Positions 25,699 through 34,816 of a stretch of DNA of 64,000 bases are shown piece after piece. A program made the position numbers and the translations under genes. The stretch comes from UBA6168 sp964423205. Lineage in GTDB: Bacteria > Bacteroidota > Bacteroidia > Chitinophagales > Saprospiraceae. The stretch covers positions 106,709 to 170,708 of the forward strand of contig CAYRDX010000001.1 of NCBI GenBank assembly GCA_964423205.1, written 5' to 3'. Below the pieces are notes generated by a model, which had not been told where the DNA came from, did not search any database, and worked only from the letters and a program-made list of their open reading frames with translations. Within the stretch, counting starts at the first letter, position 1. Every line of letters begins with the position of its first letter.

Positions 25699-27243
25699 AT
25701 GCTAAAACAGCAGTTAAGTCAAAAGTTACAGCAGAAATTATCACCACAGCAGATTCAGTTGATGAAACTGCTGCAAATACCTACTGCTGTTTTAGACCAA
25801 AGGATAAAAGAAGAACTGGAAGCAAACCCCGCCCTTGAGGAAGGTGATAATGTTGAGGATGACTATTTGGAAACAGGGCGAACCACAGAAGAAACCAGTG
25901 CCGAAGAAGAAAACAGCAGTGAGGATAACTCCGAGGAATTAGATAGAGATGAAATAGTGCCGGAAGAAGAAGTTTCACTCGACGATTACCTGACAGACTA
26001 TATTGATGATGACGAAGCCGGCTATAAACTGAGAGGCGACAGTTATAATCCAGATGAAGAAAACAAAACTATTCCAATAGCCGTCGAAAACACTTTCCAC
26101 GAGTATCTGGAGGAACAATTGGGAATGCTGGATTTCAAAGCCGATCGCGAACAAATCATCGCCAGACAAATCATTGGTAGTATTGACGACGATGGTTATT
26201 TGCGCCGTGAGACAGACGCCATCCTCGATGACCTGCTCTTCTCTCAAAACTTGAGTGCCGCCCGCGAAGAAGTTGATTTTTGGCTGGGAAAGATTCAACG
26301 TTTTGATCCTCCCGGAATTGGTGCCCGTGATTTACAGGAGTGTCTGTTGCTGCAAATAGAAAACAAAATATCGAGAGAAGACACTTCCCATGAGGAAAAG
26401 CTGGTTCTGAAAATATCCTACCGCCTCATTCAGAATTACTTCGATGAGTTTACTAAGAAGCATTATCAGAGGCTTCAAAGGCAACTCGGACTTACCGAAG
26501 AAGAGCTCAAGGAAGCGATTGACGAAATCCTCAAACTCAATCCCAAACCCGCAAGTGGTTACGTATCCAATTCCAGAAACTCCCATTACATTGTTCCCGA
26601 TTTTATCATCATCAACAACGATGGCGAGCTCGAACTCAGCTTGAATACACGGAACGCTCCTGACCTCCATATCAATGGACAGTACAAAGAAATGCTCAGG
26701 AATTACAAGAGAACCATAAAGGGCCGGAGAGCAACGAAGAAGGAAAAGGAAGCCGTACTGTTTATCAAGCAGAAAATCGACAGTGCGAAATGGTTCATTG
26801 ATGCCATTCGCCAGAGGCAACAGACCATGTTCAATACCATGTACGCCATCATGAACTACCAGTATGACTTTTTCATTTCTGGTGATCAAAAAAGATTGCG
26901 TCCAATGATTTTGAAGGACATCGCCGATATTACCGGCCTCGACATATCGACAGTTTCCAGGGTAGCCAACAGCAAGTTTGTGCAAACGGAGTTTGGAACG
27001 AAGCGACTAAAAGACTTCTTCTCCGAAAGCCTGCAAACACAGGATGGTGAGGAGGTTTCCACCCTCGAGGTAAAAAAGATATTAACTGATATCATTTCTG
27101 CTGAAAATAAACGCAAACCTTTTTCTGACGAAAAACTGAAGTCTCTCCTTCAAAAGAAAGGCTATAATATCGCCCGCCGTACCGTTGCCAAATACAGGGA
27201 GCAATTGAACATACCTGTGGCACGGCTCAGGAAAGAACTTTAA
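25699..27243 (+). CDS. rpoN: RNA polymerase sigma-54 factor
   Basis: 514 residues from ATG 25699; the frame stays open to a TTG four codons upstream. Region I, rich in Gln and Leu (QQLSQKLQQKLSPQQIQLMK), contacts bacterial enhancer-binding proteins. An acidic region II follows (about 45-100, many Glu/Asp). Then come the core-binding domain, a helix-turn-helix (DISTVSRVANSKFVQTEFG), and the C-terminal RpoN box (ARRTVAKYRE) that reads the -24 element. It directs transcription from -24/-12 promoters. No activator is encoded nearby. Confidence 0.97.
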   Translation: MLKQQLSQKLQQKLSPQQIQLMKLLQIPTAVLDQRIKEELEANPALEEGDNVEDDYLETGRTTEETSAEEENSSEDNSEELDRDEIVPEEEVSLDDYLTDYIDDDEAGYKLRGDSYNPDEENKTIPIAVENTFHEYLEEQLGMLDFKADREQIIARQIIGSIDDDGYLRRETDAILDDLLFSQNLSAAREEVDFWLGKIQRFDPPGIGARDLQECLLLQIENKISREDTSHEEKLVLKISYRLIQNYFDEFTKKHYQRLQRQLGLTEEELKEAIDEILKLNPKPASGYVSNSRNSHYIVPDFIIINNDGELELSLNTRNAPDLHINGQYKEMLRNYKRTIKGRRATKKEKEAVLFIKQKIDSAKWFIDAIRQRQQTMFNTMYAIMNYQYDFFISGDQKRLRPMILKDIADITGLDISTVSRVANSKFVQTEFGTKRLKDFFSESLQTQDGEEVSTLEVKKILTDIISAENKRKPFSDEKLKSLLQKKGYNIARRTVAKYREQLNIPVARLRKEL

Positions 27244-27426
27244 CATCCCAGGCTTGTTCACTACGAGCCGCCCTTTCCAATCCGGGATAGCTGGAAAATA
27301 CACCTAAATGAAACGGGGCCTGTTCAGTTTTACAAAGACAGACTTATGTGCTGATCCAGTGTACCAATAAAGCATTCCCCATAATCCACAATTAGCCTAT
27401 CTTGGCAATCTTCAAAAAATATCATT

Positions 27427-30243
27427 ATGCCAGAAGATAAAAGACTATTCCTGCTCGACGGTCATGCATTGGTTTACCGTGCTCATTATGCTTTCATTAC
27501 GAGGCCACTGATAAACTCCAAAGGCTGGAACACAAGTGCTGTTACAGGATTCGTCAGAACTCTGCTCGACCTCATCAACAATCAAAAGCCAACCCACCTG
27601 GCCGTTTCTTTTGACTTGCCCGGTGGCACGTTTCGCGACGATTGGTTTCCCGAATATAAAGCCAACCGCGACGCACAACCTGAAGATATAACCTTTGCCT
27701 TGCCGTGGATCATGAAAATTCTCAAAGCCTGGCGCATTCCCATTCTGACTTTGGAGCGATTTGAGGCAGATGACGTCATTGGTACTGTGGCTAAAAAGGC
27801 TGAAAAGAAAGGTTACACCGTATATATGGTTACTCCCGACAAGGACTATGGCCAACTCGTCAGCAAGAATATTTTCGTTTACAAGCCCGGCAAATCGGGT
27901 AATGAGGTTGAAATACTCGGTGAAAAAGAAATTTGCGAAACATGGGAAATTGCAAATGTGGATCAGGTGGTTGATATGCTTGGCCTGCAGGGTGACTCCG
28001 TGGATAATATTCCTGGCGTGCCGGGTATTGGGCCAAAAACAGCTTCCAAACTTCTTGCAGAATTTGGAAACCTGGAAAACCTCCTCGTCAATGCAGATAA
28101 AGTGAAGGGCAAGAATGGAGAAAGGTTGGTAGAATTTGCCGAACAGGCGAAATTGTCAAAAAAACTGGCACGCATTGAAATAAACGCACCGGTCGAATTT
28201 GATGACCAACTATTTGAATTAGAGCCTTTTAACCGGGACGAACTGGCTGATATATTCAGGGAACTGGAATTCCGCACATTGGCTACTCAGGTGTTAGGTA
28301 CCCAGACAGAATTGATAGGGACTTCACCGGCTGCCAAAAGTGACGGCAAGCAAGGTTCACTTTTCGGTGAGGACGAACAAATTGAGGTAAGGGCAGCTCC
28401 TCCCATTCCAGCACATTCAGTTGCAGAAAAAAACATCGCCAATGTAGCCCACCAGTACCACATACCCGGAAATGCCGAAGAACGCAGACAGCTCATTGAA
28501 CTCCTGTCAAAACAGGAGGCAATCTGTTTTGATACGGAAACCACGGATATCGATGCCAATATTGCCGAAATAGTGGGCATGTCATTTTCCTTTAAGCCGC
28601 ATGAAGCATGGTATGTCCCTGTTCCCGCCAATCAGAAAGAAGCACAAAGCATTGTAAACGAATTTAGACCGGTCTTTGAGAATCCTCACATTCTAAAAAT
28701 TGGTCAAAACATCAAGTACGACGCTATCATTCTCAAATGGTGTGGTATCGAGGTCAAAGGAATATGGTTCGACACCATGGTGGCCCATTACCTCATAGAG
28801 CCTGAGCTCCGCCACAATATGGATTACCTGGCTGAAACCTATTTGAAGTACCAACCAATTTCCATTGAAAGCCTGATTGGGAAAAAAGGTGTGAACCAGC
28901 TCAGTATGCGGGATATCAGAGTGGAAAGAGTTGCTGAATATGCCGCTGAGGATGCCGATATAACCTTGCAACTCCGGAATTATCTGGCTCCGAAACTCAA
29001 AGAGGAAAAACTTCAGGAGTTGTACGATTCCATTGAGGAACCGCTCATTAAGGTGCTGGTTGATATGGAATATGAAGGCATCAACCTGGATGCCGAATAC
29101 CTGAATACTTATTCCGTGGAGTTGGAACAGTCCATTAAAGATTTTGAGCAAAGCATATACAAACAGGCAGGCCTGGAATTCAACATTTCCTCTCCAAGTC
29201 AGGTTGGTGAGGTTTTGTTTGAAAAAATGAAAATTCCCTATAAATGGGCCAAAACCAAAACCGGTAAGTACTCTACTGATGAATCGAAGCTGGCGGAACT
29301 GGCCATTCAACACCCTTTTGTGGCAGATATCATGCAGCACAGGGGTTTGTCGAAGCTCAAATCAACTTATGTCGATGCATTACCCAATCAGGTTAATCCC
29401 AAGAGCGGAAGGGTGCATAGCTCCTTCAACCAGGCATTGGCTGCAACAGGGCGACTGTCATCCAACAATCCTAACCTCCAGAATATTCCCATTAAAACAA
29501 CGGAAGGCGCAAAAGTCAGAGAGGCGTTCATCCCCAGAGATGAAAACCATGTATTGCTCAGTGCCGACTATTCACAGATAGAACTGCGAATCATCGCAGA
29601 AATCAGTGGTGATGAAGCCATGCTCGAAGCCTTCCAAAAAGGTCAGGATATTCACCGTGCCACAGCCGCCCGTGTGTACGGGGTGCCTTTTGATGAAGTG
29701 ACATCAGAGCAGAGGAGGAACGCCAAAACCGTCAACTTTTCCATTATTTATGGAGCCGGAGCGACCAATGTGAGTCAGCAACTGGACATCAAAAGAACAG
29801 AAGCCAAAGAATTAATCGACAATTATTTCAGACAATACCACGGGCTGAAAAGCTACATGGACGATACCGTTGAGTTTGCCAGAACCAATGGATACGTAAA
29901 GACCTTGCTGGGACGGCGCCGCTATTTGCGCGATATCGACAGCCGCAATTCACTGGCAAGAAGCAATGCCGAGCGAGTAGCCATCAACACGCCCATTCAG
30001 GGCACTGCGGCGGACCTTATCAAAGTTGCCATGATCAACATCCACAAAACACTGCTGGATAAAAAACTTGCTACCAAAATGGTGTTGCAGGTTCACGACG
30101 AATTGGTCTTTGATGTTCCAAAGTCAGAAGTGGAAACAGTGAAGCCAATTATTTCTGAATTGATGAGGAATGCCATTCCGGGACTTAAGGTTCCTATTCT
30201 CGTTGAAATGGGATTTGGAAACAACTGGTTGGAAGCGCATTAA
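27427..30243 (+). CDS. polA: DNA polymerase I
   Basis: 938 residues with three domains. The N-terminal 5'-3' nuclease (about 1-290) contains LDGHALVYRAHYAF and GVPGIGPKTASKLL. The 3'-5' exonuclease (about 350-540) keeps its acidic ligands (CFDTETTD, IGQNIKYD, YAAEDADITL), so proofreading should be active. In the polymerase domain, motif A is DYSQIELRIIAEISGD (about 712), motif B is RRNAKTVNFSIIYG and motif C is QVHDELVFDV (about 889). It acts in repair and Okazaki fragment processing. Its stop overlaps the convergent gldD stop by 4 bp. Confidence 0.98.
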   Translation: MPEDKRLFLLDGHALVYRAHYAFITRPLINSKGWNTSAVTGFVRTLLDLINNQKPTHLAVSFDLPGGTFRDDWFPEYKANRDAQPEDITFALPWIMKILKAWRIPILTLERFEADDVIGTVAKKAEKKGYTVYMVTPDKDYGQLVSKNIFVYKPGKSGNEVEILGEKEICETWEIANVDQVVDMLGLQGDSVDNIPGVPGIGPKTASKLLAEFGNLENLLVNADKVKGKNGERLVEFAEQAKLSKKLARIEINAPVEFDDQLFELEPFNRDELADIFRELEFRTLATQVLGTQTELIGTSPAAKSDGKQGSLFGEDEQIEVRAAPPIPAHSVAEKNIANVAHQYHIPGNAEERRQLIELLSKQEAICFDTETTDIDANIAEIVGMSFSFKPHEAWYVPVPANQKEAQSIVNEFRPVFENPHILKIGQNIKYDAIILKWCGIEVKGIWFDTMVAHYLIEPELRHNMDYLAETYLKYQPISIESLIGKKGVNQLSMRDIRVERVAEYAAEDADITLQLRNYLAPKLKEEKLQELYDSIEEPLIKVLVDMEYEGINLDAEYLNTYSVELEQSIKDFEQSIYKQAGLEFNISSPSQVGEVLFEKMKIPYKWAKTKTGKYSTDESKLAELAIQHPFVADIMQHRGLSKLKSTYVDALPNQVNPKSGRVHSSFNQALAATGRLSSNNPNLQNIPIKTTEGAKVREAFIPRDENHVLLSADYSQIELRIIAEISGDEAMLEAFQKGQDIHRATAARVYGVPFDEVTSEQRRNAKTVNFSIIYGAGATNVSQQLDIKRTEAKELIDNYFRQYHGLKSYMDDTVEFARTNGYVKTLLGRRRYLRDIDSRNSLARSNAERVAINTPIQGTAADLIKVAMINIHKTLLDKKLATKMVLQVHDELVFDVPKSEVETVKPIISELMRNAIPGLKVPILVEMGFGNNWLEAH

Positions 30244-30854
30244 TTGGGTTTCCAGCTAAAAGTTTCCAACATGTGCATGACATCTTTTCGCAGGAATTCA
30301 TAGACAGGAGCTAAACTATCCGTTTGAACATGAGTGTTGAAATAGAGCGCGCCTCGCAGGAAATGTTTGCGCTCGAGGCTGTCCGTTATAAAAAACTGAA
30401 GCTGAGATGCCACGGGGCCCTCAATAGTAAACAATACCCCCTTCACATTATTGGGTTTTCCGAAAGGTGATTCTTCGATATAAGTAGCTTTCTTATTGTG
30501 CCAATCCGTCATCCTGAAAGCGTCAGTTTTAAGTTTATCAATGGGCGTGGCAGCGGTAACCGGCGCATAACTGCAATAAATGCTGGCATCGAAATCAGGA
30601 AAGTAGATGTTGAACCAGCAGGGATGCTCTGGCTTTTCTCCAAAAAAAGAAGTGTCCTGCAAAATGCTGGAGTAAGCCGGCATTTCGAAATCAAACGCGC
30701 AGTAGTTCTCATCAAATGCCTTGTATTCTTTCTGAGGATAAATAACTCTGGGATAGGCCCTCGGCTTGGGTGTTAGAACATTTTCGCCACAGGCGATAAT
30801 AAGGATTGCAAACAATAGAACCAAAAAGAAATACCTCATAGAAAATCTGATCAT
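30240..30854 (-). CDS. gldD: Gliding motility lipoprotein GldD
   Basis: 204 residues. The N-terminus, FFLVLLFAILIIACGE, is a lipoprotein signal with the lipobox Cys. PKPRAYPRVIYPQKEYKAFD is the GldD signature and the rest matches the family in length and order. GldD is an outer-membrane-associated accessory of gliding and type IX secretion in Bacteroidota. In many relatives the order is mutY-ssb-gldE-gldD; here ssb lies directly upstream (66 bp) and gldE is missing. Confidence 0.92.
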   Translation of the reverse strand: MIRFSMRYFFLVLLFAILIIACGENVLTPKPRAYPRVIYPQKEYKAFDENYCAFDFEMPAYSSILQDTSFFGEKPEHPCWFNIYFPDFDASIYCSYAPVTAATPIDKLKTDAFRMTDWHNKKATYIEESPFGKPNNVKGVLFTIEGPVASQLQFFITDSLERKHFLRGALYFNTHVQTDSLAPVYEFLRKDVMHMLETFSWKPN

Positions 30855-30919
30855 TACAGCGAGCCGTTTTTGTGTAAAACGGCTCGCCAGCAGGTTAAAG
30901 TATCTGTGTATCGAATGTT

Positions 30920-31354
30920 CTAAAAGGGTAAATCTCCAGAGGGCTCTTCAACGGCCTCCTCTATTGGTTCTTTCTCTGTATCCATGCTTCCGGGTTCGGA
31001 TGTCGGGAAGTAGCCACCGCGGGTATCATCCTTGCGCTCCAAAAACTTAAAATTATTGGCTACTACTTCAGTAAAGTATTTTTTCTGGTTGTCCTTATCC
31101 AGGAACTCTCTATGCGTAAGTTTCCCTTCAATGAATACCAGCATACCTTTTTTCAGATACTTTTCAGCTATTTCCGCCTGATTGCGCCAGACAATAATGG
31201 TATGCCATTCAGTTTGCTGAACGAGATTCCCTTCTTTGTCTTTGTAACTTTCATCCGTTGCAATTGAAAATTTGGCAACAGCAGTACCGCTTTCAAGCCT
31301 TCTGACTTCCGGGTCACGGCCTAAGCGACCAATGAGCATTACTTTATTCAACAT
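30920..31354 (-). CDS. ssb: Single-stranded DNA-binding protein
   Basis: 144 residues. An OB-fold domain (1 to about 108) begins MLNKVMLIGRLGRDPEVR and contains TEWHTIIVWRNQAEIAEKYL. A short acidic tail ends EEPSGDLPF, the conserved interaction tip that recruits repair and replication proteins. It is in the usual position after mutY, 43 bp downstream. Confidence 0.96.
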   Translation of the reverse strand: MLNKVMLIGRLGRDPEVRRLESGTAVAKFSIATDESYKDKEGNLVQQTEWHTIIVWRNQAEIAEKYLKKGMLVFIEGKLTHREFLDKDNQKKYFTEVVANNFKFLERKDDTRGGYFPTSEPGSMDTEKEPIEEAVEEPSGDLPF

Positions 31355-31396
31355 AGTATAAAAATTAGGTTAAGAAATGAGGTTTTCCCATAGAAT

Positions 31397-32509
31397 CTAC
31401 CTGATAGCAGAGCTATAGTTCACGTCTAAAGGTAGGAAATTCTGTACAATATAATCACCCACTATTCTTGGGAAAGCATGCATTTTTAATTTGTTGATAG
31501 AACAAAGTTTCCAATTGTCCGCCGGTGTAAGAAAATCTTCATACGCTCGAAATTTCCAAAATTTGCCAGCGATTTTTTGATGGGTGAGCAGTTGAAATCG
31601 TTGCCCATTAACACCTGCGAACTGAAGTTCTAATGTTGAAATATTCATGCTCCCATTCACAATCATGAGAAGATCAGCCAGTTCTTGTATTTCCTTGTTG
31701 GATTCCACCATGGGAAATTCATAAAGCCCTCTCCAAATATCCTTTTCGTTTCTTTTGCTGATAAAAACCCCATCACCTTTTTCTATCACCAGATAATTAA
31801 AGAACCTGTCTTTCCGGATAATCCTTTTCGCTTTTACTGGCAATGCATCCGTCCTTCCTGTTCTTTTAGCTTCGCAAAACTCGTTAAAAGGACACCCGGC
31901 ACAATTCGGATTTTTAGGAATGCAGACCCTGGAGCCAAAATCCATAATGGCCTGGTTGAAATCCGCAGGACGGTTCCTGTCAAGTAGTACTTGTGACAAG
32001 TCATTTAACTGCTTTTTACCTTGAACAGAATCTATGGGGCTTTCAATGCCAAACACTCTCGTGAGCACCCTTTTCACATTGCCATCAACAACAGCATGCG
32101 GCAGTCCGAATGCAAAAGAAGCGATGGCGGCCGCAGTATAATCACCCACGCCCTTCAATCTGACCAAACCATCATAGCTGAATGGGAATTCCCCATTGAG
32201 TTCCTGTGCAATATACTTGGCAGTAAGGTGCATGTTTCTTGCCCTGGAATAGTATCCCAATCCCTCCCATTGTTTCATCACAACATCCAAAGAGGCAGCA
32301 GCAAGAGATTGGACATCCGGAAATTTTTCCCTGAACTTCAGGAAATAAGGCAAGCCCTGTTCAACGCGGGTTTGCTGGAGAATGATTTCTGAAAGCCATA
32401 TCAGATAAGGATCTTTTTCACCCTTCCATGGTAGTGGCCGGTGATGGTTTTCAAACCAATCCAGAAGTTTTGCAGTAAATAACAGGTGTACATCATTGCT
32501 CTCCAACAT
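31397..32509 (-). CDS. mutY: Adenine DNA glycosylase
   Basis: 370 residues. The catalytic glutamate is in SEIILQQTRVEQG (E41). The helix-hairpin-helix reads RLKGVGDYTAAAIASFAFG and is followed by the catalytic Asp in VVDGNVKRV (D142). The iron-sulfur cluster ligands are C196, C203, C206 and C212 (C-x6-C-x2-C-x5-C). The C-terminal Nudix-like domain recognises 8-oxoguanine. It removes A mispaired with oxidised G. ssb follows, probably cotranscribed. Confidence 0.96.
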   Translation of the reverse strand: MLESNDVHLLFTAKLLDWFENHHRPLPWKGEKDPYLIWLSEIILQQTRVEQGLPYFLKFREKFPDVQSLAAASLDVVMKQWEGLGYYSRARNMHLTAKYIAQELNGEFPFSYDGLVRLKGVGDYTAAAIASFAFGLPHAVVDGNVKRVLTRVFGIESPIDSVQGKKQLNDLSQVLLDRNRPADFNQAIMDFGSRVCIPKNPNCAGCPFNEFCEAKRTGRTDALPVKAKRIIRKDRFFNYLVIEKGDGVFISKRNEKDIWRGLYEFPMVESNKEIQELADLLMIVNGSMNISTLELQFAGVNGQRFQLLTHQKIAGKFWKFRAYEDFLTPADNWKLCSINKLKMHAFPRIVGDYIVQNFLPLDVNYSSAIR

Positions 32510-32601
32510 GGTCGCAAAGGAAAGAACATTTTGTTCCGGGACTAAAGATTTAGCCCCAGATTTAAATGAAACTTACGGAAAAGCAGGAACTAACCAACTT
32601 A

Positions 32602-32761
32602 GAGCTTGTTTGGGATTTAGTGCTTGAGTTAAAAACGAGAAATTTTTCGTCAATTTTTTGGCTTTTTGAAGGAGAATAGCGGGACTACTTGACTGAAAAA
32701 AGCTGAAAAAGTGGCGAAAAAGGGTCGTTTTGAGCCAAGTGACCAAATTCCAAACAAGCTC
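32602..32761. mobile_element. 160-bp MITE, copy 2
   Basis: This is the reverse complement of the element at 13403-13562, identical as far as I can compare by eye. It is flanked by TTA duplications (32599-32601 and 32762-32764). The right-hand TTA is the complement of the TAA stop codon of the adjoining permease gene, so the element sits exactly at that gene's end without changing the protein. It has no coding capacity and would need a transposase supplied from elsewhere. Confidence 0.93.
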
Positions 32762-34099
32762 TTAACCTTTTGCAAGCGTTTCCGAAATGTCCGTACTCCG
32801 GGCTTGAAGAGCCGGAATCAACGCAGCAACGAATCCAACAAACAGCGCTCCGCCCAGCAGCCAGATTTCTTCCGGCAATATTTTCCATCCGGTAAATGAA
32901 TACCGAAAATTGCTTTCCATGAACCCGGCGATGGCGCTAAGGCCGACGTGACTGAGCACAATTCCCAAAACATAACCCAAAGTGGCAAGCAGCAGCCCTT
33001 CCAAAATAATCAACCGGAACAGAGTACCTCTTGAGCCACCCATCACCCTAAGTAATGCCAATTCGTATTTGCGCTCCTTCAATGATGAAAACAATGAAAT
33101 GAAGATGCTCATACCTGAAACCACTACAATCACCCAGGCGAGCCATTTTAGCACATTGGCTCCCATCCCGAGATTGGTTTGCAGGCGTGCTATTTCATTT
33201 GGTGGACTGGCCGCCATAAGGTCCGTGTTCTCATTGATGTTGCGGCCCATATTCAATGCCTGTATGTTGGTTCTTGAGCGGAATTTTATCAGCAGCGATG
33301 TTATTTCCTTGTCATTTTGCTCCATCAAGTACAGGCGCTGTTCTTCAGCGTATTGCTTTATTGTTACTGAATCGTAAACCTCTGGTGCTTCGTAGTGATG
33401 CTCATGATGCTCATGATCATGAACTTCGTCAGAAATCATACCTTCATGACTGGCACTGTCCGTAACGACATCTTCTGCATGTGATTCGTGAGATAACCAG
33501 ATGCTTTGAGTATTGGACAATATCAATTGATCCAGAACAGAGCCAGTTGGTTCCAGTATCCCTACGACCTGAAAATCATGCTCATGTTCTTCGATTCCTT
33601 CAACAAGGCCATGCGAACTTTTAAACTTATCACCAACATGCAAATGCAGGGCATCGGCCACAGCAGCACCAACAGTTACCTCCATATCCGACACCCAAAG
33701 TTTGCCTTCCTTCAGTGTACCACCATAAAAACCTAAAATATCCCAGGTAGTTCCCGCTATTCGGTAACTACGATAGCTGTCGCCAAGTGATAGTGGAACG
33801 ACCTCTCCAATAAGCGGATGTTTTGGGTTCAGAAAAGCTTTGGATTTTTCCAACGGGATATTGCCCGTCGGATTATCTACATGGTACATGCTGCTTAAGA
33901 TGAGCTGGAGTGGACTTCCTTTGGCTCCAATGACCAGGTCAATACCTGCCAGGTTTTTATTGAAATTTTCTTCTACCTGATGATTCACATTCAACAAAAA
34001 GGATATCAGACCCACGCCCAGTGCAAAAAGTGTCAGGCTCAACAGCATGTTGAGGGGTTTGTGCAATAGATTTTTCCAACTAAGTTGCAGAAGATTCAT
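32762..34099 (-). CDS. ABC transporter permease (MacB/FtsX family) with His-rich loop
   Basis: 445 residues. One N-terminal helix (about 18-38), a large periplasmic domain (about 40-310) and three C-terminal FtsX helices (about 325-440; VSGMSIFISLFSSLKERKYE, LALLRVMGGS) give the type VII/LolCE-like topology. The periplasmic domain has a histidine- and acid-rich stretch (residues 204-235, ending HDHEHHEHH) that could bind Zn, Ni or Cu. Type VII exporters extract lipoproteins or push periplasmic cargo rather than moving solutes. The ATPase is encoded just upstream. Its stop codon is part of the MITE target duplication. Confidence 0.88.
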   Translation of the reverse strand: MNLLQLSWKNLLHKPLNMLLSLTLFALGVGLISFLLNVNHQVEENFNKNLAGIDLVIGAKGSPLQLILSSMYHVDNPTGNIPLEKSKAFLNPKHPLIGEVVPLSLGDSYRSYRIAGTTWDILGFYGGTLKEGKLWVSDMEVTVGAAVADALHLHVGDKFKSSHGLVEGIEEHEHDFQVVGILEPTGSVLDQLILSNTQSIWLSHESHAEDVVTDSASHEGMISDEVHDHEHHEHHYEAPEVYDSVTIKQYAEEQRLYLMEQNDKEITSLLIKFRSRTNIQALNMGRNINENTDLMAASPPNEIARLQTNLGMGANVLKWLAWVIVVVSGMSIFISLFSSLKERKYELALLRVMGGSRGTLFRLIILEGLLLATLGYVLGIVLSHVGLSAIAGFMESNFRYSFTGWKILPEEIWLLGGALFVGFVAALIPALQARSTDISETLAKG

Positions 34100-34150
34100 T
34101 TGTCAATTTCCTTTGAGTTAATGGTAACTGTTGAAAAAAACTAACAGCTA

Positions 34151-34792
34151 TCATACCTTTTGACCATTCAATTGGATTTGCCTGGAGAATTTTTCTTTGA
34201 GCCGTCTGTCATGTGTGACCACCAGTAGCGTAGCATTGACTTCGTTTGCTTGTTCTTCCAGCAGACTGATAACCTCCCCAGTGTTCACATCATCGAGTGA
34301 GGAGGTGGGCTCATCGGCAAGAATTACTTCCGGCCTGTTGACCAGTGCTCTGGCTATGGCCGCACGTTGCCTTTCTCCCTGGCTTAATTCTCCAGTTTTC
34401 TCGTCGATTTTATGTGCAATGGATAATCGTTCGAGAAGCTTTTTAATCCGGTCTTTATCGATGGCCATCCCCGCCAGTTGCTGGGCCAGAGCCAGATTCT
34501 CTGCTACCGTAAGCGAGCGAACAAAATGGGGATTCTGAAAAATGAATCCTACATGTTTACCGCGGAACTTATCCAGTTCACCAGCTTTCAGTGAATTCAG
34601 GGTGGTATCACCAATCGACACCTTACCTTGTTTGGGTGTAAGGAGCCCCCCAAGAAGATGGAGCAGCGTGGTTTTCCCACAACCAGACTGTCCGAGCAAA
34701 AGCCAATGTTCGCCAGTTTGGCATACAATATCCGGAAAGCTCAAAGGGCTTTTACCGGTATAGGCATATTGAAGGTTTTGAGTTTGAAGCAT
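34151..34792 (-). CDS. ABC transporter ATP-binding protein (LolD/MacB type)
   Basis: 213 residues, a single nucleotide-binding domain. The Walker A is GQSGCGKTTLL, the signature ELSQGERQRAAIARAL is of the LSQGE type, the Walker B reads EVILADEPTSSLDD, and a switch His lies in LLVVTHDRRL. It pairs with the permease 51 bp downstream on the same strand to power a type VII exporter. The ThuA gene lies 24 bp upstream and could be cotranscribed. Confidence 0.92.
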   Translation of the reverse strand: MLQTQNLQYAYTGKSPLSFPDIVCQTGEHWLLLGQSGCGKTTLLHLLGGLLTPKQGKVSIGDTTLNSLKAGELDKFRGKHVGFIFQNPHFVRSLTVAENLALAQQLAGMAIDKDRIKKLLERLSIAHKIDEKTGELSQGERQRAAIARALVNRPEVILADEPTSSLDDVNTGEVISLLEEQANEVNATLLVVTHDRRLKEKFSRQIQLNGQKV

Positions 34793-34816
34793 AAATCCGA
34801 CGAATTATTTGTATGC

